Shown here: one piece after another, positions 44,766 to 53,415 of the stretch
Position numbering within the stretch: the stretch's first letter is position 1
How the letters are laid out: each line of letters starts with the position of its first letter
Assembly (NCBI RefSeq): GCF_008831085.1
Contig: NZ_WBJY01000004.1
Span: 310,001 to 374,000, forward strand
Origin: Pseudoclavibacter endophyticus
GTDB lineage: Bacteria; Actinomycetota; Actinomycetes; Actinomycetales; Microbacteriaceae
Direction of reading: 5' to 3'
Length of the DNA stretch: 64,000 nt
Notes under the pieces: generated by a model
Database searches by the model: none
Seen by the model: the letters and a program-made list of their open reading frames with translations, nothing else
Told to the model about the DNA's origin: nothing
Made by a program: the position numbers and the translations under genes

Positions 44766-45515
44766 GTGAGCGAGTTCAACACCTCGACGTCCCTCGTGCT
44801 TTTTCCTGCGATCGATCTCGTCAACGGCAAGGCCGTCCGGCTCGTTCAGGGCGAGGCCGACTCCGCTACCAGCTACGGCGATCCGGTCGAGGCCGCGGAG
44901 GCGTTCGCCGAGCAAGGGGCGACGTGGCTGCACCTCGTCGATCTCGACGCCGCGTTCGGCCGCGGCAACAATGCCCACACGATCCGTCGCATCGTTCGCG
45001 CGGTCGGCCAACGGGTCAAGATCGAAATGTCGGGAGGCGTCCGCGATGACAAATCCCTCGGGCGCGTCATCGACGCCGGCGCCAAGCGCGTCAATCTGGG
45101 CACGGCCGCACTCGAGAACCCCGAGTGGGCGGCCAACGTCATCGCCCGCTACGGCTCGCTCATCGCCGTGGGACTCGATGTGCGCGGCACCACGCTCGCC
45201 GCCCGCGGCTGGACGGAAGAGGGCGGCGACCTCTGGGAGGTGCTCCACCGCCTTGAGGCCGCGTCGTGCGCCCGCTACGTGGTCACGGACGTCACGAAAG
45301 ACGGCACGCTGAAGGGCCCTAACCTCGAGCTGCTGACCGCGGTCTGCAAGCGCACCGACCGGCCCGTCATCGCTTCCGGCGGCGTTTCCTCGCTCGACGA
45401 CATCGCGGCACTCCGCGAACTCGCGCCACTCGGGCTCGAGGGCGCCATCATCGGCAAGGCCCTGTACGCGGGCGAGTTCACGCTCGCGCAGGCGCTCGAC
45501 GTGGCGGGGGCGTAG
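44766..45515 (+). CDS. priA: HisA/PriA phosphoribosyl isomerase
   Basis: Isomerises ProFAR in histidine synthesis and, in actinobacteria lacking trpF, also phosphoribosylanthranilate in tryptophan synthesis. The beta/alpha-barrel has the two catalytic Asp residues in [13 protein letters not shown] and VGLDVRGTT, plus phosphate loops EMSGGVRDD and [11 protein letters not shown]. It is 249 residues from GTG 44766, which has AAGGAA six bases upstream. Whether it is bifunctional cannot be proven from the window; I use the symbol priA because that is the actinobacterial form. Confidence 0.92.
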   Translation: MSEFNTSTSLVLFPAIDLVNGKAVRLVQGEADSATSYGDPVEAAEAFAEQGATWLHLVDLDAAFGRGNNAHTIRRIVRAVGQRVKIEMSGGVRDDKSLGRVIDAGAKRVNLGTAALENPEWAANVIARYGSLIAVGLDVRGTTLAARGWTEEGGDLWEVLHRLEAASCARYVVTDVTKDGTLKGPNLELLTAVCKRTDRPVIASGGVSSLDDIAALRELAPLGLEGAIIGKALYAGEFTLAQALDVAGA

Positions 45516-45523
45516 CGGGCATC

Positions 45524-46420
45524 GTGGCGCAGCGGCCCGAGCACTTCCGTCCGTCGCACGGCGACTCGGCGGGTCAGCCCTGGGCGGGCCGCAGCTTTGA
45601 CGCGAATCCATTCGCCGACGACGACGGCATGACCCCGCCCGCCGTCGCGGCGGCGATGGCCCGGTTCCGGGCGGGGGAGGACGGCGAGCCCGATGTGGTC
45701 GAAGCGCTTCGCGAAAGCCGAGTGCTCATCCCGCTGATCGCTGAGCTGGGTGAGACGGGTCAGAATGCCGAGGGTGTGACCGTCGACAAGTCGGCCGACC
45801 TCTCCATTGTCACGGTGGCCGGGCCGGACGGACGAACGGTGCTCCCCGTGTTCACGTCTATGGATGCCATGAAGGCGTGGAATGCGAAGGCGCGGCCGGT
45901 GCCGACGGACTTCCGCGCGGCAGCGGTCGCGGCAGTCGATGAGCGCACCGACCTCGTGATCGTCGATCCGGGCAGCGAGGGCGAGTTCGGCATGCGACGC
46001 CCGGCGGTGTGGGCCGTCGCCAAGGGGAGCGAATGGGCGCCCGCCCTCACCAACACGGCAGTCGCGAAGGCACTTGCGGAAGGCATCTCCCGAGAGCCGC
46101 ACGTGCGTCGCATTGAGATCGCCCCGGGGTGCGCGCCTGGACGACTCGAGGGTGCCGAGCTTCGCGTTTCGCTCGTATTCGAGACCGGATGCTCGCAAGA
46201 TGTCGTGCGCGCGGCGGTCGGCCGCGTGAACGAGCGGTGGTCGGCGTCCCCCGAAGTGATCGAGCTCGTCGACTCGCTCGCGGTTGTGCTCGCGAGTGAA
46301 AAGGTCGACGACCGGGCGGGCGATGGTGTCGGCAACAGGACGGGCGCGCCCTCGTCCGAGGGAACGCAGGGGCGGCCGAGCGGGATGCGCGCGTGGTTCA
46401 GCCGACGCCGTAAGGGCTGA
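45524..46420 (+). CDS. SseB-family protein
   Basis: A 298-residue protein with the SseB N-terminal domain (about residues 40-150: MARFRAGEDGEPDVVEALRE, LIPLIAELGE, VFTSMDAMKAW) followed by a less conserved C-terminal half and a basic end. The function is not established in actinobacteria. It begins 8 bp after priA with GTG 45524 and is regularly located here in Microbacteriaceae. It is probably cytosolic and cotranscribed with the his genes. Confidence 0.87.
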   Translation: MAQRPEHFRPSHGDSAGQPWAGRSFDANPFADDDGMTPPAVAAAMARFRAGEDGEPDVVEALRESRVLIPLIAELGETGQNAEGVTVDKSADLSIVTVAGPDGRTVLPVFTSMDAMKAWNAKARPVPTDFRAAAVAAVDERTDLVIVDPGSEGEFGMRRPAVWAVAKGSEWAPALTNTAVAKALAEGISREPHVRRIEIAPGCAPGRLEGAELRVSLVFETGCSQDVVRAAVGRVNERWSASPEVIELVDSLAVVLASEKVDDRAGDGVGNRTGAPSSEGTQGRPSGMRAWFSRRRKG

Positions 46421-46582
46421 TTCGCCGAGACTCGGCACTCGCGCGAATTGAAAACACCGGCGGCTTCATCCGAGCGCGCTCGGGGCGATCGACACGTCTC
46501 GTCCGAGCTGCCGGAGTGCTGCTGGCGTCACGCTTCTGACACGAAGCGGCGGGCGCGAGGACAGGCGACGCCCGTCCCGGTC

Positions 46583-46969
46583 CTAGCCGAAAACCGGTCC
46601 CGTGAGGTCTTCGCCAGGACCCTTGCCGATGGGGTCGGGGTGCGTGGACGCTTCACGGAACGCGAGTTGCACGGCCTTCAGTCCGTCCCGCAGCGGACGC
46701 GCGTGATGGTCGCCCAGGTAAGGGAGCGACGCCGTGAGCAGTCCTGCAAGGGCACTGATGAGCTTGCGGGCCTCGTCGAGGTCCTTCTCGTCGTCGCCGA
46801 GTTCGTCTCCGAGCCCGCATTTCACGGCCGCCGCGCTCATGAGGTGCACCGACATCGTCGAGATCAGCTCAACGGCCGGCACGTCACCGATGTCGCGGAG
46901 CGCTGCTTCGACGACGTTCTCTGGAAGATCGGCGCCCGGTACGTTGTCGGTGGGCTCGGGATTCGTCAC
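46583..46969 (-). CDS. DUF1844 domain protein
   Basis: Small acidic protein of 128 residues and unknown function, conserved next to infC in actinobacteria. The domain is recognisable in VPAVELISTMSVHLMSAAAV and DLDEARKLISALAGLL. It starts with GTG 46969, five bases after AGGAG. It is convergent to the SseB gene and divergent from the infC operon, whose -10 is only 29 bp upstream, so the two promoter regions are close or overlap. Confidence 0.88.
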   Translation of the reverse strand: MTNPEPTDNVPGADLPENVVEAALRDIGDVPAVELISTMSVHLMSAAAVKCGLGDELGDDEKDLDEARKLISALAGLLTASLPYLGDHHARPLRDGLKAVQLAFREASTHPDPIGKGPGEDLTGPVFG

Positions 46970-46997
46970 GGCACTCCTGGGGATCGCAATCTCGTGC

Positions 46998-47318
46998 TAA
47001 ACTTTCGGGCGGTGTCTGTCCTGCGGACACCGGAGACAAAGAGGATTCGTCCCACCCGCGCTAGCCGCTCCAGGTTACCGGGTTCCGCAGCTCCCCTTTC
47101 GCCGGGAGTGCCGCGAGGCACAGTGCCGCAAGGCGCAGTGTTGAGGGCACAGTGCCGCAAGGCACGTGGCGCCGACCTCGATGAGGTCGGTACGAAGGAG
47201 TCGGGCCGGTGTCGCGCATCGCGGTGCGCCCCGGACCGTTCGGGCAAACGGCGTCGCGTGCTCGCGGCGGGTGTGATGTCGACTCGTTTCCACCCCGCCG
47301 GAATTTTTAGGAGCACTC
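46998..47318 (+). ncRNA. Structured infC 5' leader with repeated GNRA-loop hairpins
   Basis: A -10 hexamer TAAACT at 46998-47003 predicts a leader of about 310 nt before infC. It contains a tandem array of small hairpins: GTGCC-GCGA-GGCAC (47108-47121), GTGCC-GCAA-GGCGC (47123-47136), a degenerate unit (47138-47150) and GTGCC-GCAA-GGCAC (47152-47165), then a perfect 8-bp stem CCGACCTC-GAT-GAGGTCGG at 47172-47190. No coding region fits. Autoregulatory leaders of infC-rpmI-rplT operons that bind L20 or IF3 are known in other bacteria; this one may play a similar role. Confidence 0.6.
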
Positions 47319-47948
47319 ATCAGCGAACCACGCATCAACGACCGGATCCGCTCTACCGACGTACGACTTGTCGGGCCCAGCGGTGAGCAGGTCGGCGTCG
47401 TCAAGGTCGAGGTTGCCCTCCGTCTTGCACAGGAGGCCGAGCTCGATCTCGTCGAGGTTGCCCCCAACTCGAAGCCGCCCGTGGCCAAGATCATGGACTA
47501 CGGCAAGTACAAGTACGAGACCGAGCAGAAGGCCAAGGAAGCACGCCGCAATCAGGCGAACACCGTCCTCAAAGAGGTGCGCTTCCGTCTGAAGATCGAC
47601 AGCCACGACTACGAGACCAAGCTGAAGCGTGCCATCGGGTTCCTGGAGTCGGGCGACAAGGTCAAGGCGATGATCCAGTTCCGCGGCCGCGAGCAGTCGC
47701 GTCCCGAACTGGGCGTGCGGTTGCTGCAGAAATTTTCGGAAGACGTCCAGGACTACGGCACCGTCGAGTCGAACCCCACGATCGACGGTCGCAACATGGT
47801 CATGATCGTCGGCCCCTACAAGACCAAGTCGGATGTGAAGGCCGAAGCGTCGGCACGTCGGACCGAGGCGAAGACCGCGGCACGTGCCGCAAAGCACACG
47901 CCGAGTCCGTCGGACAGCGAGACCTCGGCGCGCGCAGACGCCGAATAG
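47319..47948 (+). CDS. infC: Translation initiation factor IF-3
   Basis: Binds the 30S subunit and proofreads initiator tRNA and start codon. The N-domain start [19 protein letters not shown], the linker region and the C-domain ([30 protein letters not shown]) are all present, plus an Ala/Ser-rich tail; 209 residues. Family similarity begins exactly at a rare ATC codon at 47319, five bases after AGGAG. The first ATG in frame (47491) would delete the N-terminal domain. A non-canonical start is the classical device by which IF-3 limits its own synthesis. Confidence 0.93.
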   Translation: MSEPRINDRIRSTDVRLVGPSGEQVGVVKVEVALRLAQEAELDLVEVAPNSKPPVAKIMDYGKYKYETEQKAKEARRNQANTVLKEVRFRLKIDSHDYETKLKRAIGFLESGDKVKAMIQFRGREQSRPELGVRLLQKFSEDVQDYGTVESNPTIDGRNMVMIVGPYKTKSDVKAEASARRTEAKTAARAAKHTPSPSDSETSARADAE

Positions 47949-47972
47949 ACCACGATCACCAAGGAGAAACGA

Positions 47973-48167
47973 ATGCCGAAGCAGAAGACCCATTCGGGGA
48001 CGAAGAAGCGCTTCAAGGTAACTGGTAGCGGCAAGCTCATGAAGCAGCAGGCCGGCATGCGACACAACCTCGAGGTGAAGGCGCCCGGCCGCAAGGCTCG
48101 CCTGAACCAGGACCAGACGATCGCGAAGGCCGACGTCAAGGCCGTCAAGAAGCTGCTCGGCCGCTAA
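47973..48167 (+). CDS. rpmI: 50S ribosomal protein L35
   Basis: Basic 64-residue ribosomal protein with the typical start [20 protein letters not shown] and a conserved KRHNLE-like segment ([13 protein letters not shown]). AAGGAG precedes the ATG. It is the second gene of the infC-rpmI-rplT operon. Confidence 0.97.
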   Translation: MPKQKTHSGTKKRFKVTGSGKLMKQQAGMRHNLEVKAPGRKARLNQDQTIAKADVKAVKKLLGR

Positions 48168-48202
48168 GCGCACGAGTCTCAACGTTCAAGGAGTAACACC
48201 TC

Positions 48203-48589
48203 ATGGCACGTGTCAAGCGTTCCGTCAACGCAAAGAAAAAGCGCCGCGTCATTCTCGAGCGCGCATCCGGTTACCGCGGCCAGCGGTCGCGGCTGTACCG
48301 CAAGGCCAAAGAGCAGGTCACGCACTCGCTCGTCTACAGCTACCGTGACCGCCGCGCGAAGAAGGGCGAGTTCCGTCGCCTCTGGATCCAGCGCATCAAC
48401 GCCGGCGCCCGCGCCAACGGACTGACCTATAACCGCTTCATCCAGGGGCTCAGCCTCGCGGGTGTCGAGGTCGACCGCCGCATCCTCGCGGAGCTCGCCG
48501 TCAACGAGCCCGAGACGTTCGCGGCCCTCGTCGAGCAGGCCAAGGGCGCGCTGCCCGAGGACACCTCGGCACCCAAGGCTGCTGCGTAG
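48203..48589 (+). CDS. rplT: 50S ribosomal protein L20
   Basis: Assembly-initiating 23S rRNA-binding protein, 128 residues, with the basic N-terminal extension ([19 protein letters not shown]), [17 protein letters not shown] and [26 protein letters not shown] lies upstream. In other bacteria L20 also represses its own operon by binding the leader RNA. The gene is followed by a strong hairpin terminator. Confidence 0.98.
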   Translation: MARVKRSVNAKKKRRVILERASGYRGQRSRLYRKAKEQVTHSLVYSYRDRRAKKGEFRRLWIQRINAGARANGLTYNRFIQGLSLAGVEVDRRILAELAVNEPETFAALVEQAKGALPEDTSAPKAAA

Positions 48590-48639
48590 GCTGCCCTCGC
48601 GCCGCCGCGCTCACTCGTGAGCGCGCGGTGCAACACCGT

Positions 48640-48682
48640 CGTCGGGGCGGTCGGAAGCCCGCTGCTTCCGACCGCCCCGACG
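48640..48682 (+). terminator. Terminator of the infC-rpmI-rplT operon
   Basis: A perfect 18-bp stem starting CGTCGGGGCGGTCGGAAG with a 7-nt loop is followed by TCGTTTC, a short T-rich stretch. It begins 50 bp after the rplT stop. Confidence 0.85.
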
Positions 48683-48741
48683 TCGTTTCTCCGCGACGAA
48701 CGCGGGTATGCCACCCACCGAGTCGACCCGAAAGGCACGCC

Positions 48742-49587
48742 ATGATCGAGAGCCCCCGCAACGCGCGCGTGCGCGAAGTACGCCGATTGCAGCAGAAGGC
48801 CGAGCGCACCTCGAGCGGACTCTTTCTGCTCGAAGGCCCGCAAGCCGTCCGAGAGGCGCTCGAGTGCCGGCCGGAACTGGTCACCGACCTCTTCGTGACG
48901 CCGACGGCGCTCGAGCGGCACACCGACCTCGGCGACCTCGCATTCCGGCACGAGCTCGAGCTGCAGTTCGCGACGGAAGAGGCGATCGATGCGATGGCGG
49001 ACACGCGCACCCCCCAGGGCGTCATCGCGGTGTGCCGCCAGTTCCCGGCCTCGATCCGAACCCTCTTCGGCCAGTCGTCGCAGGCCGAGGGCGGCGACGA
49101 CCGTGATGGCGAGCCCGGGCCAAAGCTCGTAGCGATCCTCGAGGAGGTGCGCGACCCGGGGAACGCCGGCACGATCATCCGCGCCGCCGACGCGGCCGGT
49201 GCCGACGCCGTCATCCTCACTGGGCGCACCGTCGACCTCTACAACCCCAAGGTCGTGCGCGCCACGACCGGCTCGCTCTTCCACCTGCCCATCGCCGTCG
49301 ACATCGAGTTGGATGCCGTGCTCGCGCGAGTGCGTGAGGCTGGTATGCAGGTGATCGCGGCCGACGTGAAGGGGGATGCGATCACCGAGCTCTCTCAGGA
49401 CGAACTCGCCCGTCCGACCGCGTGGGTCTTCGGCAACGAGGCACGCGGCCTGAGCGACGACAATGTCGCGCTCGCCGACCGCTCCGTGCGCGTGCCGATC
49501 TACGGGCTCGCTGAGTCGATGAATCTCTCGACGGCCGCGTCGGTCGTGCTGTACGCCTCTGCCTTCGCGCAGCGCGCGGGGGAGTAG
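48742..49587 (+). CDS. SpoU/TrmH-family RNA 2'-O-methyltransferase
   Basis: Knotted SPOUT-class enzyme of 281 residues methylating ribose 2'-OH, probably in 23S rRNA. The N-terminal substrate-binding domain (RNARVREVRRLQQK, FLLEGPQAVREAL) is followed by the knot motifs LEEVRDPGNAGTIIRAADAAG, FGNEARGLS and PIYGLAESMNLSTAASVVLY, the last two forming the SAM site. The ATG at 48742 has AAAGG upstream. The position between rplT and pheS is conserved in actinobacteria. Confidence 0.93.
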   Translation: MIESPRNARVREVRRLQQKAERTSSGLFLLEGPQAVREALECRPELVTDLFVTPTALERHTDLGDLAFRHELELQFATEEAIDAMADTRTPQGVIAVCRQFPASIRTLFGQSSQAEGGDDRDGEPGPKLVAILEEVRDPGNAGTIIRAADAAGADAVILTGRTVDLYNPKVVRATTGSLFHLPIAVDIELDAVLARVREAGMQVIAADVKGDAITELSQDELARPTAWVFGNEARGLSDDNVALADRSVRVPIYGLAESMNLSTAASVVLYASAFAQRAGE

Positions 49588-49619
49588 CACGGCATCCCGC
49601 TACAACGCGGCGACTCCGG

Positions 49620-50753
49620 TTACGTGTTCGCCGTTCCGCCGGCCGGGCCGCCGCCGCGACCACCACGATCGGAGTTGCCGGTGGCATCCGGATCGCCGGC
49701 ATCCGGCTTGCCGGCATCACCGTCGCCGCTGATCCCGCCGCTGCCACTGCCACTGCCACCGCCACTGCCACCGCCACCGCCGGCGTCACCGCCTCCACGG
49801 CTGGCAACACTGCCGCCAACACCGGCAGTCGCGCCGACGCCGGCGCGATCTCCGCCGGGCACGTCTGCCTGCTGCGTGCCGATGAGCTCGGTGGTCGTTG
49901 CGCCGTCGACGTTCGCCTGCGCTGCCGTCGCGCCGCCCGCGATCCGCGACGATGTCGACACACGCCGCTGCACCACAACTGCGAGCCACGACAGCAGCAC
50001 GCAAACGAGGATGTAGATGGCGCCCACGACGATCGTTACGGGGATGATGGGACGGCCGAGCTCGTTCTGCGTGCCGAGCAGGCGCGCGAAGTACAACAGT
50101 TCGTTGTACGTGATGATGAAGCCGAGCGCCGTGTCCTTCAGCGTCACGACGAGCTGCGCGATGATGACGGGCAGCATCGCCCGCACGGCCTGCGGCATCA
50201 GGACAGACATGAGCACGCCCGACTTGCGCAGGCCGATCGCATAGCCGGCCTCGCGCTGGCCCCGCGGGAGCGCCTGCACGCCGCTGCGGAACACCTCGGC
50301 GAGCACCGAGCCGTTGTACGCGATGAGTCCGATGACGACCGCGAAGAACGGCTCCATCCGCACTCCCAGATACGGCAAGCCGTAGTACAGCAGCATCATC
50401 ATGATGAGCACGGGCACCGCCCGGAGGACCTCGACGATCCACGTGGCCGGCCAGCGAATCCAGGCGTGGTCGCTGAGCCGCGCCACGGCGAGGAGAAACC
50501 CGAGCAGGACCGCCCCGAAGCCGGCGACCAGGAACGCGCTGAGCGTCGCCCACAGCGCCCGCAGGATCTGCGTCCAGATAGTGGCATAGGCGAACGCCGA
50601 CCACTTCTGCGCATCGAACTGGCCCGTCACCGCCAGCCGGTAGACGACGAAGCCGAGTAGCGCGATGACCACGATGATCGTGACGACGCTGAAGACGGCG
50701 TTGCGCGCCCTCGCGGTGGGGCCCGGGACGTCGTAGAGAACGGACGAGCTCAT
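49620..50753 (-). CDS. gluD: Glutamate ABC transporter permease GluD with long low-complexity tail
   Basis: Membrane subunit of a glutamate importer. Residues 1-265 are an ordinary HisM-type permease with five or six helices and the EAA motif (QREAGYAIGLRKSGVLMSVL). The last ~113 residues are unusual: after VVVQRRVSTSS follows a Gly/Ser/Asp/Ala-rich hydrophilic tail with repeated GSGSG and DAGKPDAGDPDA units, encoded by hexamer repeats around 49740-49795. Its stop is only 32 bp from the convergent methyltransferase stop. The start ATG 50753 overlaps gluC by 4 bp. The tail would lie at the C-terminal face of the membrane. Confidence 0.9.
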   Translation of the reverse strand: MSSSVLYDVPGPTARARNAVFSVVTIIVVIALLGFVVYRLAVTGQFDAQKWSAFAYATIWTQILRALWATLSAFLVAGFGAVLLGFLLAVARLSDHAWIRWPATWIVEVLRAVPVLIMMMLLYYGLPYLGVRMEPFFAVVIGLIAYNGSVLAEVFRSGVQALPRGQREAGYAIGLRKSGVLMSVLMPQAVRAMLPVIIAQLVVTLKDTALGFIITYNELLYFARLLGTQNELGRPIIPVTIVVGAIYILVCVLLSWLAVVVQRRVSTSSRIAGGATAAQANVDGATTTELIGTQQADVPGGDRAGVGATAGVGGSVASRGGGDAGGGGGSGGGSGSGSGGISGDGDAGKPDAGDPDATGNSDRGGRGGGPAGGTANT

Positions 50754-51403
50754 CGTGCGACCTTCCAGTGTCGTTCGAGGGCGTTCTGCGCCCACGAGAG
50801 CAGCATGACGAGCGCAACGAAGACGACGGCGACCCAGATGAGCACCACCATGGCGTTCTCACCCCGCTCGGACATGTAGGCGCGGATCGAGCCCAGGTTC
50901 ATCACCGAGAAGCCCGCCGCGATCGTCGTGTTCTTCAGCAGCGCGATGAGCACGCTCATCATCGGGGGCACGACGGACCTGGCCGCCTGCGGCAGGACGA
51001 TGAGCGTCATGACCTGCTCGAACGGCAGGCCGATCGCACGGGCGGCCTCGGCCTGTCCCACCGGCACGGTGTTGATGCCGGAGCGCAGCACCTCAGCGAC
51101 GTACGTGGCCGTGTAGAGCCCGAGGGCGCAGATGCCGAGCATGAGGTAGTCGGTCTGCCCGAGGGGAAGAATGACCGGCACCGCAAACGCGAAGATGAAG
51201 AAGACGAGCGTCAGAGGCGTGTTGCGCACGAGCTCCACGTAGGCCGTGGCCACGGCGCGCGCGATCGGAATCGGCGAGACGCGCATGGCGCCGACGATGA
51301 AGCCGAGGACGAGCGCGATGAGGGCTCCGCCGAAGAAGAGGATGAGGGTGCCGGCGATGGCCTGCCCCCAGAGGTCGAGGTTGTTCGTGATGGCGTCGAA
51401 CAC
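50750..51403 (-). CDS. gluC: Glutamate ABC transporter permease GluC
   Basis: First transmembrane subunit of the importer, 217 residues with about five helices and the EAA loop in GQAEAARAIGLPFEQVMTLIVL. Translation starts at GTG 51403, after GAAAGGA. It overlaps gluD by 4 bp and follows gluB by 78 bp. GluC and GluD form the heterodimeric channel for glutamate, as in Corynebacterium GluABCD. Confidence 0.92.
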   Translation of the reverse strand: MFDAITNNLDLWGQAIAGTLILFFGGALIALVLGFIVGAMRVSPIPIARAVATAYVELVRNTPLTLVFFIFAFAVPVILPLGQTDYLMLGICALGLYTATYVAEVLRSGINTVPVGQAEAARAIGLPFEQVMTLIVLPQAARSVVPPMMSVLIALLKNTTIAAGFSVMNLGSIRAYMSERGENAMVVLIWVAVVFVALVMLLSWAQNALERHWKVAR

Positions 51404-51481
51404 GCTCGCCGTCCTTTCCGTGATGGGTGGGCGGAAGGAGCGGGCGGAGGGGCGCCGTGTTCCCCCTCCGCCCGCACACCG

Positions 51482-52360
51482 CTAGTACCGGTCGACCTGC
51501 GGCTGCTCGCCTGCGACGCCGGTGGCGCCGAGGTTGTGGTCGTAGATCTCCTGCCAGGTCTCGCCGCCGTTCTCGAGCGTGTCGTTGATGAACGTGCGCA
51601 GGGCGTCGTCGCCCAGCGGCAGGCCGATGCCGTAGTTCTCCTCCGTAAAGGGCTCCCCGACGACCTTGAGGTCTTCAGGCTGCTCGGCCGCGTAGCCGAG
51701 CAGGATCGCCTCGTCGGTCGTGACGACGTCGACCTGGTTGTTCGTGAGCGCCTCGACGCACTGCGAATACGTGTCGAACTCCGTGACGGGAACCTCGGGG
51801 TAGTTGTCGCGGATGTTCTGGATCGGGGTCGATCCGGTCGCCGAGCACACGTTCGTGTCGGCGCCCAGGTCGGCCTCGCTCGCGATGTCGGAGTCGGCGC
51901 GGACGAGCAGGCCCTGGCCGGTCACGTAGTACGGACCCGCGAAGTCGATCTGCGTCTTGCGCTCGTCGGTGATCGAGTAGGTGCCGACGTAGTAGTCGAT
52001 GTCGCCGTTGACGAGTGCCTGCTCGCGGTTCGCCGAGGGGATGGCCTGGAACTCGATCTGGTCCTCGCTGAACCCGAGCGACGCCGCGATCCAGCGCGCG
52101 ATGTCGACGTCGAACCCGCTGCGCTCGCCCGTCGTGGCGTCCAGGTAGCCGAGGCCGGGCTGGTCCTCCTTGACGCCGACACGGATGGTGCCACTCTGAC
52201 TGGCCGCGTCGTACGTGGGCGACCCTTCGAGTGCGACGTCGCTCGCCACCTCGAACTCGAGCGGCTCATGGGCGCCCGGTGCGCCTTCGGCACAGCCGGT
52301 AAGCACGAGGAGGGCGGCGAACCCGGCCCCCATCAATGCGGTGATCTTGCGCTTGCGCAT
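51482..52360 (-). CDS. gluB: Glutamate-binding lipoprotein GluB
   Basis: Surface lipoprotein of 292 residues that delivers glutamate to the permease. The signal peptide ends in the lipobox LTGC near residue 22. The SBP_bac_3 domain follows (IRVGVKEDQPGLGYLDATTG, GFDVDIARWIAASLGF, AGPYYVTGQGLLVR). ATG 52360 has AAAAGGAG five bases upstream, which excludes the in-frame ATG at 52378 that overlaps this site. It is located between gluA and gluC as in known gluABCD operons. Confidence 0.93.
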   Translation of the reverse strand: MRKRKITALMGAGFAALLVLTGCAEGAPGAHEPLEFEVASDVALEGSPTYDAASQSGTIRVGVKEDQPGLGYLDATTGERSGFDVDIARWIAASLGFSEDQIEFQAIPSANREQALVNGDIDYYVGTYSITDERKTQIDFAGPYYVTGQGLLVRADSDIASEADLGADTNVCSATGSTPIQNIRDNYPEVPVTEFDTYSQCVEALTNNQVDVVTTDEAILLGYAAEQPEDLKVVGEPFTEENYGIGLPLGDDALRTFINDTLENGGETWQEIYDHNLGATGVAGEQPQVDRY

Positions 52361-52407
52361 GTCTTCTCCTTTTCCCATGTGGATGTGGCTGTCGAGAAAC
52401 CTTGCGG

Positions 52408-53166
52408 CTACGAGGTGATGAGCTTCGAGAGGAAGTCCTTTGCCCGGTCCGTCTTCGGGGTTGTGAAGAACTCCTCGGGCGACGCATCCTCGAGGATCTC
52501 TCCGTCGGACATGAAGACGACCCGATCGGCGGCCTTTCGGGCGAAGCCCATCTCATGCGTCACGACGATCATGGTCATCCCGTCTTTCGCGAGTCCCACC
52601 ATGACGTCGAGCACCTCATTGATCATCTCGGGGTCGAGCGCCGAGGTGGGCTCATCGAAGAGCATGACCTTCGGCCTCATGGCAAGCGCCCGCGCGATGG
52701 CGACGCGCTGTTGCTGGCCGCCGGAGAGCTGCGCCGGGTACTTGGCGGCCTGGTGGCCGACACCCACTCGGTCGAGAAGCGCTTTCGCCTCTTCCTCGGC
52801 CTTCGCCTTGGAGAGCTTGCGCACCTTGATGGGGCCGAGGGTCACGTTCTCGAGGATGGTCTTGTGCGCGAAGAGATTGAACGACTGGAACACCATGCCC
52901 ACGTCGGCCCGGAGCGCCGCGAGCTCGCGGCCCTCGCTCGGCAATACCTTGCCGTCGATCGAGATCACCCCGGAGGTGATCGTCTCGAGCCGGTTGATCG
53001 CGCGGCAGAGCGTCGATTTGCCCGACCCGGAGGGCCCGATCACCACGACGACCTCACCTCGTCCGACGGTGAGATTGATGTGCTTCAGTGCATGAAAGTC
53101 GCCGTAGTGCTTTTCAACATTCTCGATGACGACGAGCGGCTCGCGCTGGCTTCCCATGGCGAGCAT
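52408..53166 (-). CDS. gluA: Glutamate ABC transporter ATPase GluA
   Basis: Cytoplasmic ATPase of the importer, 252 residues, very close to GluA over its full length. Walker [10 protein letters not shown], signature LSGGQQQR, Walker B VMLFDEP and H-loop VVTHE are intact. It is the first gene of the gluABCD operon and divergent from pheS. An ATG at 53157 is an alternative start; neither has a clear ribosome-binding site. Confidence 0.95.
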   Translation of the reverse strand: MLAMGSQREPLVVIENVEKHYGDFHALKHINLTVGRGEVVVVIGPSGSGKSTLCRAINRLETITSGVISIDGKVLPSEGRELAALRADVGMVFQSFNLFAHKTILENVTLGPIKVRKLSKAKAEEEAKALLDRVGVGHQAAKYPAQLSGGQQQRVAIARALAMRPKVMLFDEPTSALDPEMINEVLDVMVGLAKDGMTMIVVTHEMGFARKAADRVVFMSDGEILEDASPEEFFTTPKTDRAKDFLSKLITS

Positions 53167-53326
53167 TCGACCATATGCGCAGCCAATTCGGAGGTCGGCG
53201 GCACGATTCGAGACCCAGTTGTCACCTGCGCGACATGAAGAGGCAACGAATTGCCCGCGGCTCTGGCGACTCCAGACAATTGACGCAGCCCGCTCGATCG
53301 GCTAGAGCGCAGCATCCGGTTGTGGC

Positions 53327-53365
53327 GGGATGCTTCGGGTCACGGGTGGGATGCTCCGGGTCACG
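53327..53365. repeat. Two 18-bp direct repeats upstream of pheS
   Basis: GGGATGCTTCGGGTCACG at 53327-53344 recurs at 53348-53365 with one base changed; the period is 21 bp, two helical turns. They lie in the gluA-pheS divergent gap, about 37-75 bp before the pheS -10, where a regulator could bind. Confidence 0.55.
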
Positions 53366-53401
53366 ACCGCGGGCGCGTTCGGCCGCGACTTCCCGCACGG
53401 C

Positions 53402-53407
53402 TAGAAT
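53402..53407 (+). promoter_or_regulatory. -10 hexamer TAGAAT of leaderless pheS promoter
   Basis: TAGAAT ends eight bases before GTG 53416. A TTCGGC at 53378-53383 with an 18-bp spacer may be the -35. Confidence 0.55.
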
Positions 53408-53415
53408 TGCGCCCC

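Noticed and set aside
47108..47165. Repeated GTGCCGCAAGGCAC units as a CRISPR array
   Set aside because: Units are adjacent with no spacers, are self-complementary and lie in the infC leader; there are no cas genes.
49740..49795. Hexamer repeats as an intergenic regulatory array
   Set aside because: They lie in frame inside gluD and encode its Gly/Ser-rich tail.
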